From: Clostridia bacterium
Lineage (GTDB): Bacteria; Bacillota; Clostridia; Christensenellales; CAG-138
Direction of reading: 5' to 3'
DNA length: 64,000 bases
Assembly (NCBI GenBank): GCA_030526425.1
Contig: JAUNCT010000005.1
Location: 33,487 to 97,486 of the forward strand
Positions 25,218 to 33,021 of the stretch are shown in pieces (the first letter of the stretch is position 1; each line of letters opens with the position of its first letter). The notes under the pieces were generated by a model, which did not search any database, had not been told where the DNA came from, and worked only from the letters and a program-made list of their open reading frames with translations. Position numbers and translations under genes: made by a program.

Positions 25218-25667
25218 ATGAAAGAACCTTTACCGTATTGTGATTTTCCCCTGCCGTGCACCTTCCGGGGCACGGTCGAAACGGGCAAACAGCTGGGACG
25301 GAAGCTCGGCTTCCCGACTGCGAACCTCATCCTCCCGGGGGACGCGGTCACACCGCCCTACGGCGTGTATGTGTGCACGCTGACCGTGAACGGGGAAGAC
25401 TTCCCCGCAGTGACGAACGTGGGCAGGCATCCGACGACGCCCGACGGACCCGCGACCGTGGAGTCGCATATCCTCACACCGGGAAACCACGACTTGTACG
25501 GGAAGCAGGTCACCGCGACGCTGTACGCTTTTCTCCGCCCGGAACAACGCTTTTCGGGGATCGAAGAGCTGATCGCCGCCATCGACAAGAACAAACGCCA
25601 GGCGCTGGAATGGTTCGCGGAGAACCCCGGCGCGCTGAAACACCGCTCGCGGGAAACCGGCCTGTGA
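25218..25667 (+). CDS. Riboflavin kinase, single-domain
   Basis: 149 residues. It phosphorylates riboflavin to FMN. It matches the C-terminal kinase domain of bifunctional RibF: RGTVETGKQLGRKLGFPTANL (about 14-34), PYGVYVCTLTV, TNVGRHPT, and ESHIL in the nucleotide site, with FLRPEQRF near the end. The N-terminal FAD synthetase domain is absent. ATG 25218 is 49 bases after ribU, so uptake and trapping of riboflavin are controlled together by the FMN riboswitch. A full RibF is probably elsewhere. Confidence 0.92.
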   Translation: MKEPLPYCDFPLPCTFRGTVETGKQLGRKLGFPTANLILPGDAVTPPYGVYVCTLTVNGEDFPAVTNVGRHPTTPDGPATVESHILTPGNHDLYGKQVTATLYAFLRPEQRFSGIEELIAAIDKNKRQALEWFAENPGALKHRSRETGL

Positions 25668-25679
25668 ACGGAGAAACGG

Positions 25680-25712
25680 AAGGACCGTACGGAAGACCGT
25701 ATGGTCCTTTTC
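25680..25712 (+). terminator. Intrinsic terminator of the ribU operon
   Basis: AAGGACCGTACGG pairs with CCGTATGGTCCTT around AAGA, followed by TTCC. Confidence 0.75.
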
Positions 25713-25818
25713 CTGTTGCCGGGGATTTCCGGAATTCCGGGATTTCTTGTATCATATGATATTTTCGCGGGACCGCGGAACGGAAACCAGATCGTCCTCC
25801 GGACGGAAAGGAGCGTGG

Positions 25819-27180
25819 ATGCATACCAATGATATGACGCGAGGAGAGCCGCTGCGGCTGATCCTCGCGTTTGCGGTGCCGTTGCTGATCGGCAATGTTT
25901 TTCAGCAGTTTTACAACGTCGTCGACACGATGATCGCGGGGTATAACCTCGGCGATGCGGCGATCGCGGCGATCGGCGCGACGAGTTCGCTGTCGGGGCT
26001 GATGATCAACTTCGTGACGGGACTGAACAACGGCTACGGGATCGTGATCGCGCGGGCATTCGGCTCCGGGGACCGTGAGGAACTGAAAAGCGCGATCGCG
26101 ACGACCGTGGTCCTCGATGCGGCGGCTTCGCTTCTGCTGACCGCCGTTTCGGTGGCGGGGCTCCGCCCGCTGCTGCGGCTCATGAACGTGCCGGAAAACA
26201 TTCTGGCGGACGCGACCGCGTATATCCTCATCATCCTCGCGGGAATGACGGCGACCGTTCTGTACAACATGGTTTCGGGGATCCTGCGGGCGGTCGGCAA
26301 CAGCAAGACGCCCCTGTGGTTTTTGATCTTTGCGAGCCTGCTGAACGGAGTCCTCGACGTGCTGTTCGTAGTCGTGTTCCGGTGGGGCGTGTGCGGTGCC
26401 GCGTCCGCGACGGTGATCGCACAGGCGGTGAGCGCCCTGCTTTCGGGCGTATATCTCGTGAAACGATACGGGGATATCCTTCCCGAAAAACGGCATTTCC
26501 GTTTGGAACCCCGCCGCGTGCGGCAGATGAATTCCACGGGGCTTGCCATGGCGGTGATGCTTTGCGTGGTCGACATCGGCTCGGTCTTTTACCAACGTGC
26601 GGTCAACGAGCTCGGCGCAACGCTCATCGTGGCGCATGTTTCGGCACGCCGCATCATCGTCATGTTCATGATGCCGCTCGGTTCGCTCGCAACGGCGGGA
26701 TCGACCTTCATCAGCCAGAACTGGGGCGCACGGAAGACGGAACGGATCCGCAAGGCGCTGAAGACCGTGCTTGCGGCGGAGACGGTCTACGCGGTCGCGG
26801 CGTGTGCGTTCGGTTGGGCGTTCGGCGGCATGCTGGTGCGCATTCTGACCGCGACCTCGGACCCGGAGGTCATTGCGAAGGCGGTGCTGAGCATCCGCCT
26901 GCATTTTTCCTGTTATCCGGCGCTCGGCGCGCTTTTGGCGCTGCGCACGGCGCTGCAGGCGATCGACAGAAAGCTCGTTCCGGTCGTTTCCTCGGGATTC
27001 GAGCTCGGGATCAAGCTGCTGTGCGGTCTGTGGCTCATCCCGTCGTTCGGGTATATCGTTGTTTGTCTTGCGGAACCGGTCATTTGGGTCGTTTGCATGG
27101 TGTTCCTGTTCGCCGTGATGGTGACGGGACGGCCGCTCAGGAAAGCGGAAACGGAATTGCGGGCGGACTTTTCGGAATGA
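25819..27180 (+). CDS. MATE family efflux transporter
   Basis: 453 residues with 12 membrane helices in two bundles, exporting cationic drugs or metabolites by Na+ or H+ exchange. Visible: PLLIGNVFQQFYNVVDTMIAG in helix 1, the internal repeat with GSLATAGSTFISQNWGA, and the usual loop GSGDREELKSA. ATG 25819 has AAAGGAG upstream. It ends at a terminator shared with the facing dipeptidase gene. Substrate unknown. Confidence 0.93.
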   Translation: MHTNDMTRGEPLRLILAFAVPLLIGNVFQQFYNVVDTMIAGYNLGDAAIAAIGATSSLSGLMINFVTGLNNGYGIVIARAFGSGDREELKSAIATTVVLDAAASLLLTAVSVAGLRPLLRLMNVPENILADATAYILIILAGMTATVLYNMVSGILRAVGNSKTPLWFLIFASLLNGVLDVLFVVVFRWGVCGAASATVIAQAVSALLSGVYLVKRYGDILPEKRHFRLEPRRVRQMNSTGLAMAVMLCVVDIGSVFYQRAVNELGATLIVAHVSARRIIVMFMMPLGSLATAGSTFISQNWGARKTERIRKALKTVLAAETVYAVAACAFGWAFGGMLVRILTATSDPEVIAKAVLSIRLHFSCYPALGALLALRTALQAIDRKLVPVVSSGFELGIKLLCGLWLIPSFGYIVVCLAEPVIWVVCMVFLFAVMVTGRPLRKAETELRADFSE

Positions 27181-27189
27181 AGCGCAACA

Positions 27190-27218
27190 AAAAAGGCAGG
27201 TGCGGAACCTGCCTTTTT
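27190..27218 (+). terminator. Bidirectional terminator
   Basis: AAAAAGGCAGGT and ACCTGCCTTTTT arms around a five-base loop, between two convergent genes. Confidence 0.85.
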
Positions 27219-27220
27219 GT

Positions 27221-28246
27221 TTATCCGAGGATATCGCGGTAGACGCGGAGCGCGTTTTTGTAAAAGATCTTTTCGATCTTTTCTTCGGAGAAACCCTCGC
27301 GGGAAAGCGCTGCGGCGATCTGCTGCATACCGTCGCAACCATCCGTTTCGACGCGGTTGTCGATGCCGTCGAAATCCGAACCGAGTCCGATGGCGTCGAT
27401 GCCGGCAACGTTTTCGATATAACGGATATGCCGTACGATGTCGTCGATGCGGGTGAGCCCGTCGTTCCGGTCGTTGATGAAGTCCGAACAGAAGTTGATG
27501 CCCGTCACGCCGCCGCAATCGGCAAGCCGACGGAGCATCTCATCTGTGAGGTTCCGCGGGTGTCCGGTCAGCGCCCGGGCGTTCGAGTGGCTGGCGACGA
27601 ACGGCGTTTTGCCCATGACGGAGAACACATCGCGGATGCCCGCATCGTTCAGGTGACTGATATCGACGATGATGCCGAGTTCCTTGCAAAGGGCGACGAA
27701 GTCTTTTCCTACGGGCGTCAGTCCGTTTTCGGTATCCGGAACGACGCCTTTCCCGGGGACTTTGCGGTTGGGAAAACCCAGCTCGTTTTCGTAGTTCCAG
27801 GTGATGGTCGTCATGCGTACGCCGCGGTCGTAAAATTCCCGGACAAGGGCGGGATCGCCGCGGTAGACCGCGCCTTCTTCGATGGTTTTCAGGGCGGAAA
27901 GCTTGCCGCTGCGGAAGTTCTCTTCGATCTCCGTTGCGGTCGTGACGGGACGGACAAGGTCCGGGTTCGCGGCGACTTCGGCGTCGAGCGTATCCGAGAG
28001 AGCAAGGGCGTAGTCCGTCGGCGTCGGATACCGCTCCGCAACAGCTTCCAGCCGGTGGTCGCTGCCGGGGACCCAGTGCCCGAGATAGGTGAACAACGCG
28101 AAATTCTGGCACAGATAACCGGCGCTGCGCATCCGTCCGAGGTCGGCGTCCAGTTCGTTTTGCCGCAAGGCGGCGGTTTTCCCGGTGAGGCGGGCGTTCA
28201 GTATCTGCGAAACGGTGTCGCAGTGCATATCCAGAATGGGGATCAT
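27221..28246 (-). CDS. Membrane dipeptidase family (peptidase M19)
   Basis: 341 residues, close to the family norm. Zinc dipeptidase of the amidohydrolase fold. Ligand motifs: DMHCDT near the start (His and Asp), a bridging Glu in KTIEEGAVY, VDISHLN, ASHSNARAL and GLGSDFDG. Despite the family name there is no signal peptide or membrane helix, so it should be cytoplasmic. ATG 28246 is favoured over GTG 28252 by spacing from GAGGAG. The HAD gene lies 38 bases upstream and is probably in the same operon. Confidence 0.93.
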   Translation of the reverse strand: MIPILDMHCDTVSQILNARLTGKTAALRQNELDADLGRMRSAGYLCQNFALFTYLGHWVPGSDHRLEAVAERYPTPTDYALALSDTLDAEVAANPDLVRPVTTATEIEENFRSGKLSALKTIEEGAVYRGDPALVREFYDRGVRMTTITWNYENELGFPNRKVPGKGVVPDTENGLTPVGKDFVALCKELGIIVDISHLNDAGIRDVFSVMGKTPFVASHSNARALTGHPRNLTDEMLRRLADCGGVTGINFCSDFINDRNDGLTRIDDIVRHIRYIENVAGIDAIGLGSDFDGIDNRVETDGCDGMQQIAAALSREGFSEEKIEKIFYKNALRVYRDILG

Positions 28247-28284
28247 CGGCACTCCTCAATGCGGCGATGCCGCGGATGGTGGAT

Positions 28285-28992
28285 TTACAGGTTTTCTTTC
28301 AGATATTGCGTCAATTCCGCAAAACCGCCGTGCGGCCAACGGGAAATATCCTCGTTCTTCTTGTTGATGAGGCAGGGCGTCAGAAGAAACACCCGCATGC
28401 CGAGCGTTTCGGCGACCATATCATCGCCGGTGTCGTTGCCCACCATCAGGCAATCCTCCGCGGAAAGCCCCGCTTCATCGAGCAGCATGCGGTAGTATTC
28501 GGGGTTCGGCTTCGAGTAATTGCAGTTCTCATAGGTTGTCCAACGCTCGAACCGGTCGGGGTCGAGACCCGCCCAGCGGATGCGCTGCTCGGTCGCGACC
28601 GCGGGGAAGATCGGGTTGGTTGCCAGGATCACACGGCGCCCCGCTTCCCGGATGAAGTCGACGACCTCCGCCGCTTCGGGCGCAAAACCGCAGAATTGCT
28701 TTGCGCGGGGGAACTCATCGCGGTAGAAGGATTCGAACAGGGGCTTGTCGGCAAGCGATTCCGGTCCCATGAGCTTGGCGAAATCTTCCCAGAAGGCTTC
28801 TTCGTTCGTACGGCTGCCGTCGTTCCGGATCATGGCTTCGGTGCCGTGCCAAACCGCTTGGATCAGCTTGTCCGGCGCATAACCGTGCGGTGCGAGCATG
28901 GTGGCGAGATATTTGAAATACCCTTTGACGAACACATCCTGATCCATCGGCAGGAGCGTTCCGTCCAGATCGAAAAACACAGCTTTCAGCAT
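28285..28992 (-). CDS. HAD superfamily phosphatase
   Basis: 235 residues. Catalytic FDLDGTLL at about 7-14, a helical cap with Trp-rich sequence, ILATNPIFP for motif II, the Lys in YSKPNPEYY, and motif IV VGNDTGDDMV. Probably dephosphorylates a small metabolite; substrate unknown. ATG 28992 has AAGGAG six bases upstream; the frame is open upstream but unrelated. First gene of the pair with the dipeptidase. Confidence 0.92.
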   Translation of the reverse strand: MLKAVFFDLDGTLLPMDQDVFVKGYFKYLATMLAPHGYAPDKLIQAVWHGTEAMIRNDGSRTNEEAFWEDFAKLMGPESLADKPLFESFYRDEFPRAKQFCGFAPEAAEVVDFIREAGRRVILATNPIFPAVATEQRIRWAGLDPDRFERWTTYENCNYSKPNPEYYRMLLDEAGLSAEDCLMVGNDTGDDMVAETLGMRVFLLTPCLINKKNEDISRWPHGGFAELTQYLKENL

Positions 28993-29066
28993 ACACTTCT
29001 CCTTTATGTACAAATAACAATACATTTTAACATAAATCCGGAAAAGCACAAGAAAACACAAACAAA

Positions 29067-29097
29067 ACCGCCGCCTCCGCAAAGCGGAAACGGCGGT
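29067..29097 (-). terminator. Intrinsic terminator of the TetR gene
   Basis: ACCGCCG (29067-29073) pairs with CGGCGGT (29091-29097) and an inner TCCGC/GCGGA; on the minus strand it is followed by TTTTGTTTG. Confidence 0.75.
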
Positions 29098-29193
29098 CCC
29101 CCTTTTCCCCCGAAAAGGAAACATTGTTTCTGTTTTCAACGGGCGCTCCGGCAATGCGGAAGCAACGCCGACGTGAAAACCCGTACGGCGGAG

Positions 29194-29718
29194 TCAGGCA
29201 TCCGAAGCGGATGGCGCCGGCAAGGTTTTCAGCAACACACGCCGCAGCTCGTTATACGGGACTCCTTCGACCGTCCAGGTGATGAGGGCTTCCGCGATGA
29301 ATTCCGCAGTGAAACCGTCTTCCGCAAACGGACGCAGGTGCGACGCGATCTGGTTGCGCAGTATCGTGTGGTAAGCGTGTGTGATCGTGATGCCGGTCTT
29401 CCCGGCGGAAGCAAACAGATCGGTATGCCGCTGATTGAAGTCGGACAGTTCAGTATAGCAGGCGCGGAGCACGGTGTCCGCATCCGCACCGGTATCGGCA
29501 AGCGCGGAGATGCGCGCCACACTTTCCCGCCAGTCGTTTGCGAGAAAGGAAGCGACCAGTGCTTCTTTCGAAGAGAAATAATTGTAAACCGTGCCGGTAC
29601 CGACGCCGCAACCGCGTGCAATCGAACGGATACTGACAGCGCCGTATCCAAGCTCGGAGATTTGACGACGGGCTTCTTCTTGCAGTTTCGCTTTGAGATC
29701 CGGGATCAGCTTCGGCAT
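29194..29718 (-). CDS. TetR family transcriptional regulator
   Basis: 174 residues. N-terminal HTH: EEARRQISELGYGAVSIRSI, then VGTGTVYNYFSSKEALVASFL, the standard TetR recognition region; ligand-binding helical C-terminus with a Trp near the dimer face. ATG 29718 follows AAAGGAG. A perfect 16-bp palindrome lies 41 bases upstream and is the likely autoregulatory operator. The neighbouring genes do not reveal its target or ligand. Confidence 0.92.
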   Translation of the reverse strand: MPKLIPDLKAKLQEEARRQISELGYGAVSIRSIARGCGVGTGTVYNYFSSKEALVASFLANDWRESVARISALADTGADADTVLRACYTELSDFNQRHTDLFASAGKTGITITHAYHTILRNQIASHLRPFAEDGFTAEFIAEALITWTVEGVPYNELRRVLLKTLPAPSASDA

Positions 29719-29758
29719 CGGACGCTCCTTTCGGAACAAGTGAATGGATATGTATCAA

Positions 29759-29774
29759 TATGAACATGTTCATA
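29759..29774. promoter_or_regulatory. Palindromic operator TATGAACATGTTCATA
   Basis: Perfect 16-bp palindrome upstream of the TetR gene, in the place where its promoter must lie. TetR proteins commonly bind such sites next to their own gene. Confidence 0.7.
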
Positions 29775-29824
29775 ATAGAATGTTTCCTAAGTTCCGTCAA
29801 GGTCTGTTGACCGGAAAAGAAAAG

Positions 29825-29856
29825 ACCGGTGCGGGTCCCCGAAGACCCGCACCGGT
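29825..29856 (-). terminator. Intrinsic terminator of the metal ATPase operon
   Basis: ACCGGTGCGGGTC (29825-29837) pairs with GACCCGCACCGGT (29844-29856); on the minus strand it is followed by CTTTTCTTTTC. Confidence 0.85.
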
Positions 29857-29881
29857 TGGAAAGAAAGGACGGGAAAGTGCG

Positions 29882-31762
29882 TTATTCGCGGTACCGCAAG
29901 GCGCGGACCGCGTTCAGCACCGCGAGGATCATGACGCCGACATCCGCAAAGATCGCTGCCCACATGTTCGCATAACCGAACGCCGTGAGGATCAGACAGG
30001 CGAATTTGACCGCAAGGGAGAAGACGATGTTCTGCTTGACGATGCCGATGCACTTGCGGGAGATGCGGATCGCTTTGACCAGCTGCAGCGGGTCGTCGTC
30101 CATCAGGACCACATCCGCTGCTTCGATCGCGGCATCCGAACCCATCGCGCCCATCGCGATGCCGATATCCGCTCGGGTGAGAACGGGGGCGTCGTTGATG
30201 CCGTCGCCCGTAAAGGCGAGTTTGCCGCGCCCGTTCCGTGCCGCAAGGAGCTTTTCCACCTCGGTGACCTTATCATCGGGCAAAAGCTCGCTGCGTGCTT
30301 CGTCGAGCCCGAGCTCCGCCGCGACGGCTTCCGCGACCGTGCGCGAATCGCCGGTCAGCATCACGGTCGTTTCCACGCCGTTCCGCTTCAGGGCGGCGAG
30401 CGCTTCTTTGGCGTGCGGTTTCACAACATCGGAAATCAGGATGTGTCCCGCATATGCTCCGTCGACGGCGACATGCACGACCGTACCCGCGGAGCGGCAA
30501 TCCTCGCAAGGGATGCCGAGACGCTCCATCAGCTTGCGGTTTCCCGCAGCGACGGAATGCCCGTCGACCACGGCGGTGACGCCATAGCCCGCGGTCTCTT
30601 CGATCTCCGTAACGCGGCTGCGGTCGGGCTCTTTCCCGTAGGCTGCGATGAGGCTTTTCGAAATCGGGTGCGTGCTTGCGCATTCGGCAAGTGCGGCGTA
30701 TTCCGTAACGGCCTCCGGGGGAATGGTGTTGCGGTGCACCGCGACGACCTCGAACACGCCGCGGGTCAGGGTCCCTGTTTTGTCGAACACGACCGTTTTC
30801 ACATCGGCCAACGCTTCGAGAAAGTTGGAGCCCTTGATCAGCACGCCTTCACGGCTTGCGCAGCCGATGCCCGCAAAGAAGCCGAGCGGGATGCTGATGA
30901 CGAGCGCGCACGGACAGCTGACGACGAGGAAGGTCAGCGCGCGGTACAGCCATTGGGAAAGGTCGGGGGAAAGACCCGCCAATGCGCGGACTGCGGGACC
31001 GCCGAGGGCGATCGCAACGGCGGCAATGCAGACCGCGGGGGTGTAGACCCGCGCAAAGCGGGAGATGAACGCCTCGGACTTCGACTTGCGGGAACTTGCG
31101 TTTTCCACCAGATCGAGGATCTTCGATACCGTCGACTCGCCGAACTCCTTTGTCGTGCGGATGCGGAGCACGCCGTTCAGGCTGATGCAGCCGCTGAGAA
31201 CGGCATCGCCCTCTTTGACATCCCGCGGGATGCTTTCACCGGTGAGCGCGGCGGTGTTCAGGCTCGCCTTACCGCTTTCAATCACGCCGTCGATCGGGAT
31301 CTTTTCCCCGGGCTGCACGGTGATGCACGTGCCGACTTCGACTTCATCCGGGTCGACGCGCTCGAGCCTGCCGTCCCGTTCAACGTTCGCGTAATCGGGG
31401 CGGATATCCATCAATGCGGAGATGCTCCTGCGGCTTTTGCCGACCGCAACGGACTGGAACAGCTCGCCCACCTGATAGAAGAGCATGACGAAGATGCCCT
31501 CGGCGTAGTCGCCGCTCCGCTCCCAAATGGCAAGACCGAACGCGCCGATCGTCGCCACCGCCATGAGGAAGTTCTCATCGAAAGCGCGCCCGTTGACGAC
31601 GCCTTTGCCCGCCTTTTTCAGGATGTCGTATCCGATGATGAGATAGGCGGTGAGATACGCAACCAGCCGCGGGATCCCCGTGACGGGGAGAAAATGCAGC
31701 GCGGCGAGCATCGCCGACACGACGAGGATGCGCAGCAGCATCTTCCTTTGTTTGTTGTTCAT
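29882..31762 (-). CDS. Heavy-metal P1B-type ATPase (Cd/Zn/Pb type)
   Basis: 626 residues. Exports soft divalent metals using ATP. Motifs: actuator TGES, membrane metal site SCPCAL (CPC), phosphorylation DKTGT, the P1B HP motif (STHPISKSL), and TGDGINDAP hinge. CPC with the DxG-type last helices (FADVG) fits the Cd/Zn/Pb subgroup. It has no N-terminal metal-binding domain; that domain is encoded as a separate small protein upstream (31805-32023). Regulated by the divergent ArsR-AraC fusion, by inference. Confidence 0.93.
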   Translation of the reverse strand: MNNKQRKMLLRILVVSAMLAALHFLPVTGIPRLVAYLTAYLIIGYDILKKAGKGVVNGRAFDENFLMAVATIGAFGLAIWERSGDYAEGIFVMLFYQVGELFQSVAVGKSRRSISALMDIRPDYANVERDGRLERVDPDEVEVGTCITVQPGEKIPIDGVIESGKASLNTAALTGESIPRDVKEGDAVLSGCISLNGVLRIRTTKEFGESTVSKILDLVENASSRKSKSEAFISRFARVYTPAVCIAAVAIALGGPAVRALAGLSPDLSQWLYRALTFLVVSCPCALVISIPLGFFAGIGCASREGVLIKGSNFLEALADVKTVVFDKTGTLTRGVFEVVAVHRNTIPPEAVTEYAALAECASTHPISKSLIAAYGKEPDRSRVTEIEETAGYGVTAVVDGHSVAAGNRKLMERLGIPCEDCRSAGTVVHVAVDGAYAGHILISDVVKPHAKEALAALKRNGVETTVMLTGDSRTVAEAVAAELGLDEARSELLPDDKVTEVEKLLAARNGRGKLAFTGDGINDAPVLTRADIGIAMGAMGSDAAIEAADVVLMDDDPLQLVKAIRISRKCIGIVKQNIVFSLAVKFACLILTAFGYANMWAAIFADVGVMILAVLNAVRALRYRE

Positions 31763-31804
31763 ACCGGTCCTCCGTTCCGCAGCCGGCTTGCCGCCGGCAT
31801 GGGG

Positions 31805-32023
31805 TTACAGTGCGATCTCGCAATCGGGCTCGATTTTTTTGCAGGCTTTGAGGACTTCCTGCATGACGGCTTTGACGTCCGCGCCCTCTTCAAAGGTCAC
31901 GCTCATTTTCTGGGTCATGAAGTTCACGACGGCGTCCGCAACGCCGGGGGTCTTTTTCGTTGCCTCTTCCATGAGGTTGGCGCAGTTGGCGCAGTCGACT
32001 TCGATTTTGTAGTTCTTTTTCAT
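31805..32023 (-). CDS. Small HMA-domain metal-binding protein
   Basis: 72 residues, a lone heavy-metal-associated (CopZ/MerP-like) domain. The metal site is unusual: DCANCAN gives CxxC (11-14), where most have GMxCxxC. The fold pattern continues with GVADAVVNFMTQKMSVTFEEG. It carries a second Cys pair at the end (CKKIEPDC). GGAGG precedes the ATG. It is first in the operon with the P-type ATPase, 42 bases upstream, and may hand metal to it in place of the missing N-terminal domain. Confidence 0.9.
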   Translation of the reverse strand: MKKNYKIEVDCANCANLMEEATKKTPGVADAVVNFMTQKMSVTFEEGADVKAVMQEVLKACKKIEPDCEIAL

Positions 32024-32049
32024 CGGTTCTTCCTCCGTATCGGTTTCAA

Positions 32050-32069
32050 GATTAAACGGTTGTTTAATC
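32050..32069. promoter_or_regulatory. Inverted repeat operator GATTAAAC-GGTT-GTTTAATC
   Basis: Perfect 8-bp arms with a 4-bp gap in the divergent intergenic region. It overlaps the -35 box of the regulator promoter (32060-32065) and sits upstream of the HMA-ATPase operon, the usual position for an ArsR/SmtB-type operator. Confidence 0.75.
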
Positions 32070-32088
32070 GTTACAAGAGCAGTATACT
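32060..32088 (+). promoter_or_regulatory. Promoter of the ArsR-AraC regulator
   Basis: TTGTTT, 17-base spacer, TATACT (32083-32088). The -35 lies inside the inverted repeat. Confidence 0.6.
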
Positions 32089-32174
32089 GAATCCGAACGG
32101 AGACGGCAACGGGGAGAAGCCCCATGTGCCGAAAACGGAAAGCGAAATTTCCGAAACGGAAAGAGGTGGAAACG

Positions 32175-32888
32175 ATGGACGCGTTCGAACTGCCGCATGC
32201 GCACGGAAAACATCTGCATACGGAGGACATCAAAAACGTTCTTGCGGATACCGAACGGTTCGGTGCCGTATCCGAGATATTCAAACAGCTGAGCGACCCC
32301 GCGCGCGTGCGCATCTTCTGGCTGCTGTGCCACCGGGAGGAATGCGTGGTGAACATCGCCGCACTGATGGAGATGTCGAGCCCCGCAGTCTCGCACCACC
32401 TGCATTCCCTGACGGAGAGCGGGCTGATCGAAAGCCGCCGCGAGGGCAAGGAGGTGCACTACCGCGCCGCGGATACCGAGCGGATCCGGATGCTGCACGG
32501 CATCGTCGAACAGGTGATGGAGGTCGCCTGCCCCGAGCACAAGGTGGATTACGGCGCTTCGCAGGAGGAGATCGTCCGCAAGGTGCACGATCATCTGATG
32601 GAGCATCTGTCCGAGCGCATTTCGATCGACGACCTTGCGCGGATGTTTTTGATGAACACGACGACACTGAAGACCGTGTTCAAGCGCGTTTACGGAACGA
32701 CCATCGCGGCGCATATGCGGACGCACCGCCTCGAACGCGCGGCTGCGCTGCTGAAGACGACGGACCGGGAGGTCACGGAGGTCGCCAAAGCGGTCGGTTA
32801 CGACAGCGCGGCGCGCTTTGCGACGGCGTTCCGGGAGAATTTCGGCGAAACGCCGAGCGAATACCGCAGACATGCACGGGGAGAGTGA
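32175..32888 (+). CDS. ArsR-family metal sensor fused to an AraC-type DNA-binding domain
   Basis: 237 residues. The N-terminal half is ArsR/SmtB: KQLSDPARVRIFWLL (37-51), ALMEMSSPAVSHHLHSLTESG as recognition region, and HYRAADTER wing. Possible metal ligands are a His-rich N-terminus (8, 10, 13, 15), Cys 52 and Cys 57, and Cys 119/His 122. The C-terminal half (about 135-235) is an AraC domain: ISIDDLARMFLMNTTTLKTVF and a second HTH with EVAKAVGYDSAARFATAF. Two DNA-binding modules in one chain is unusual. It is divergent from the HMA-ATPase operon and is its probable regulator. ATG 32175 follows AGAGGTGG. Confidence 0.9.
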   Translation: MDAFELPHAHGKHLHTEDIKNVLADTERFGAVSEIFKQLSDPARVRIFWLLCHREECVVNIAALMEMSSPAVSHHLHSLTESGLIESRREGKEVHYRAADTERIRMLHGIVEQVMEVACPEHKVDYGASQEEIVRKVHDHLMEHLSERISIDDLARMFLMNTTTLKTVFKRVYGTTIAAHMRTHRLERAAALLKTTDREVTEVAKAVGYDSAARFATAFRENFGETPSEYRRHARGE

Positions 32889-32943
32889 GGGACCGGGTAC
32901 GACACGGGAACCCGCACTTTGGAAAGATATCATAAAGCAAAGC

Positions 32944-32972
32944 TTGCAAACACAGGCGCCGCGTCATAAGAT
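32944..32972 (+). promoter_or_regulatory. glpK promoter
   Basis: TTGCAA, 17-base spacer, TAAGAT, 50 bases before the glpK ATG. Confidence 0.6.
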
Positions 32973-33021
32973 GGACGCATGAAAACATTTCACATCCGAC
33001 TCTTTTGAAAAGGAAAACACA

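Noticed and set aside
29744..32935. A 1063-codon open frame on the plus strand
   Set aside because: It runs antisense to the P-type ATPase and HMA genes and shows no protein family features; such long spurious frames arise from high GC content.
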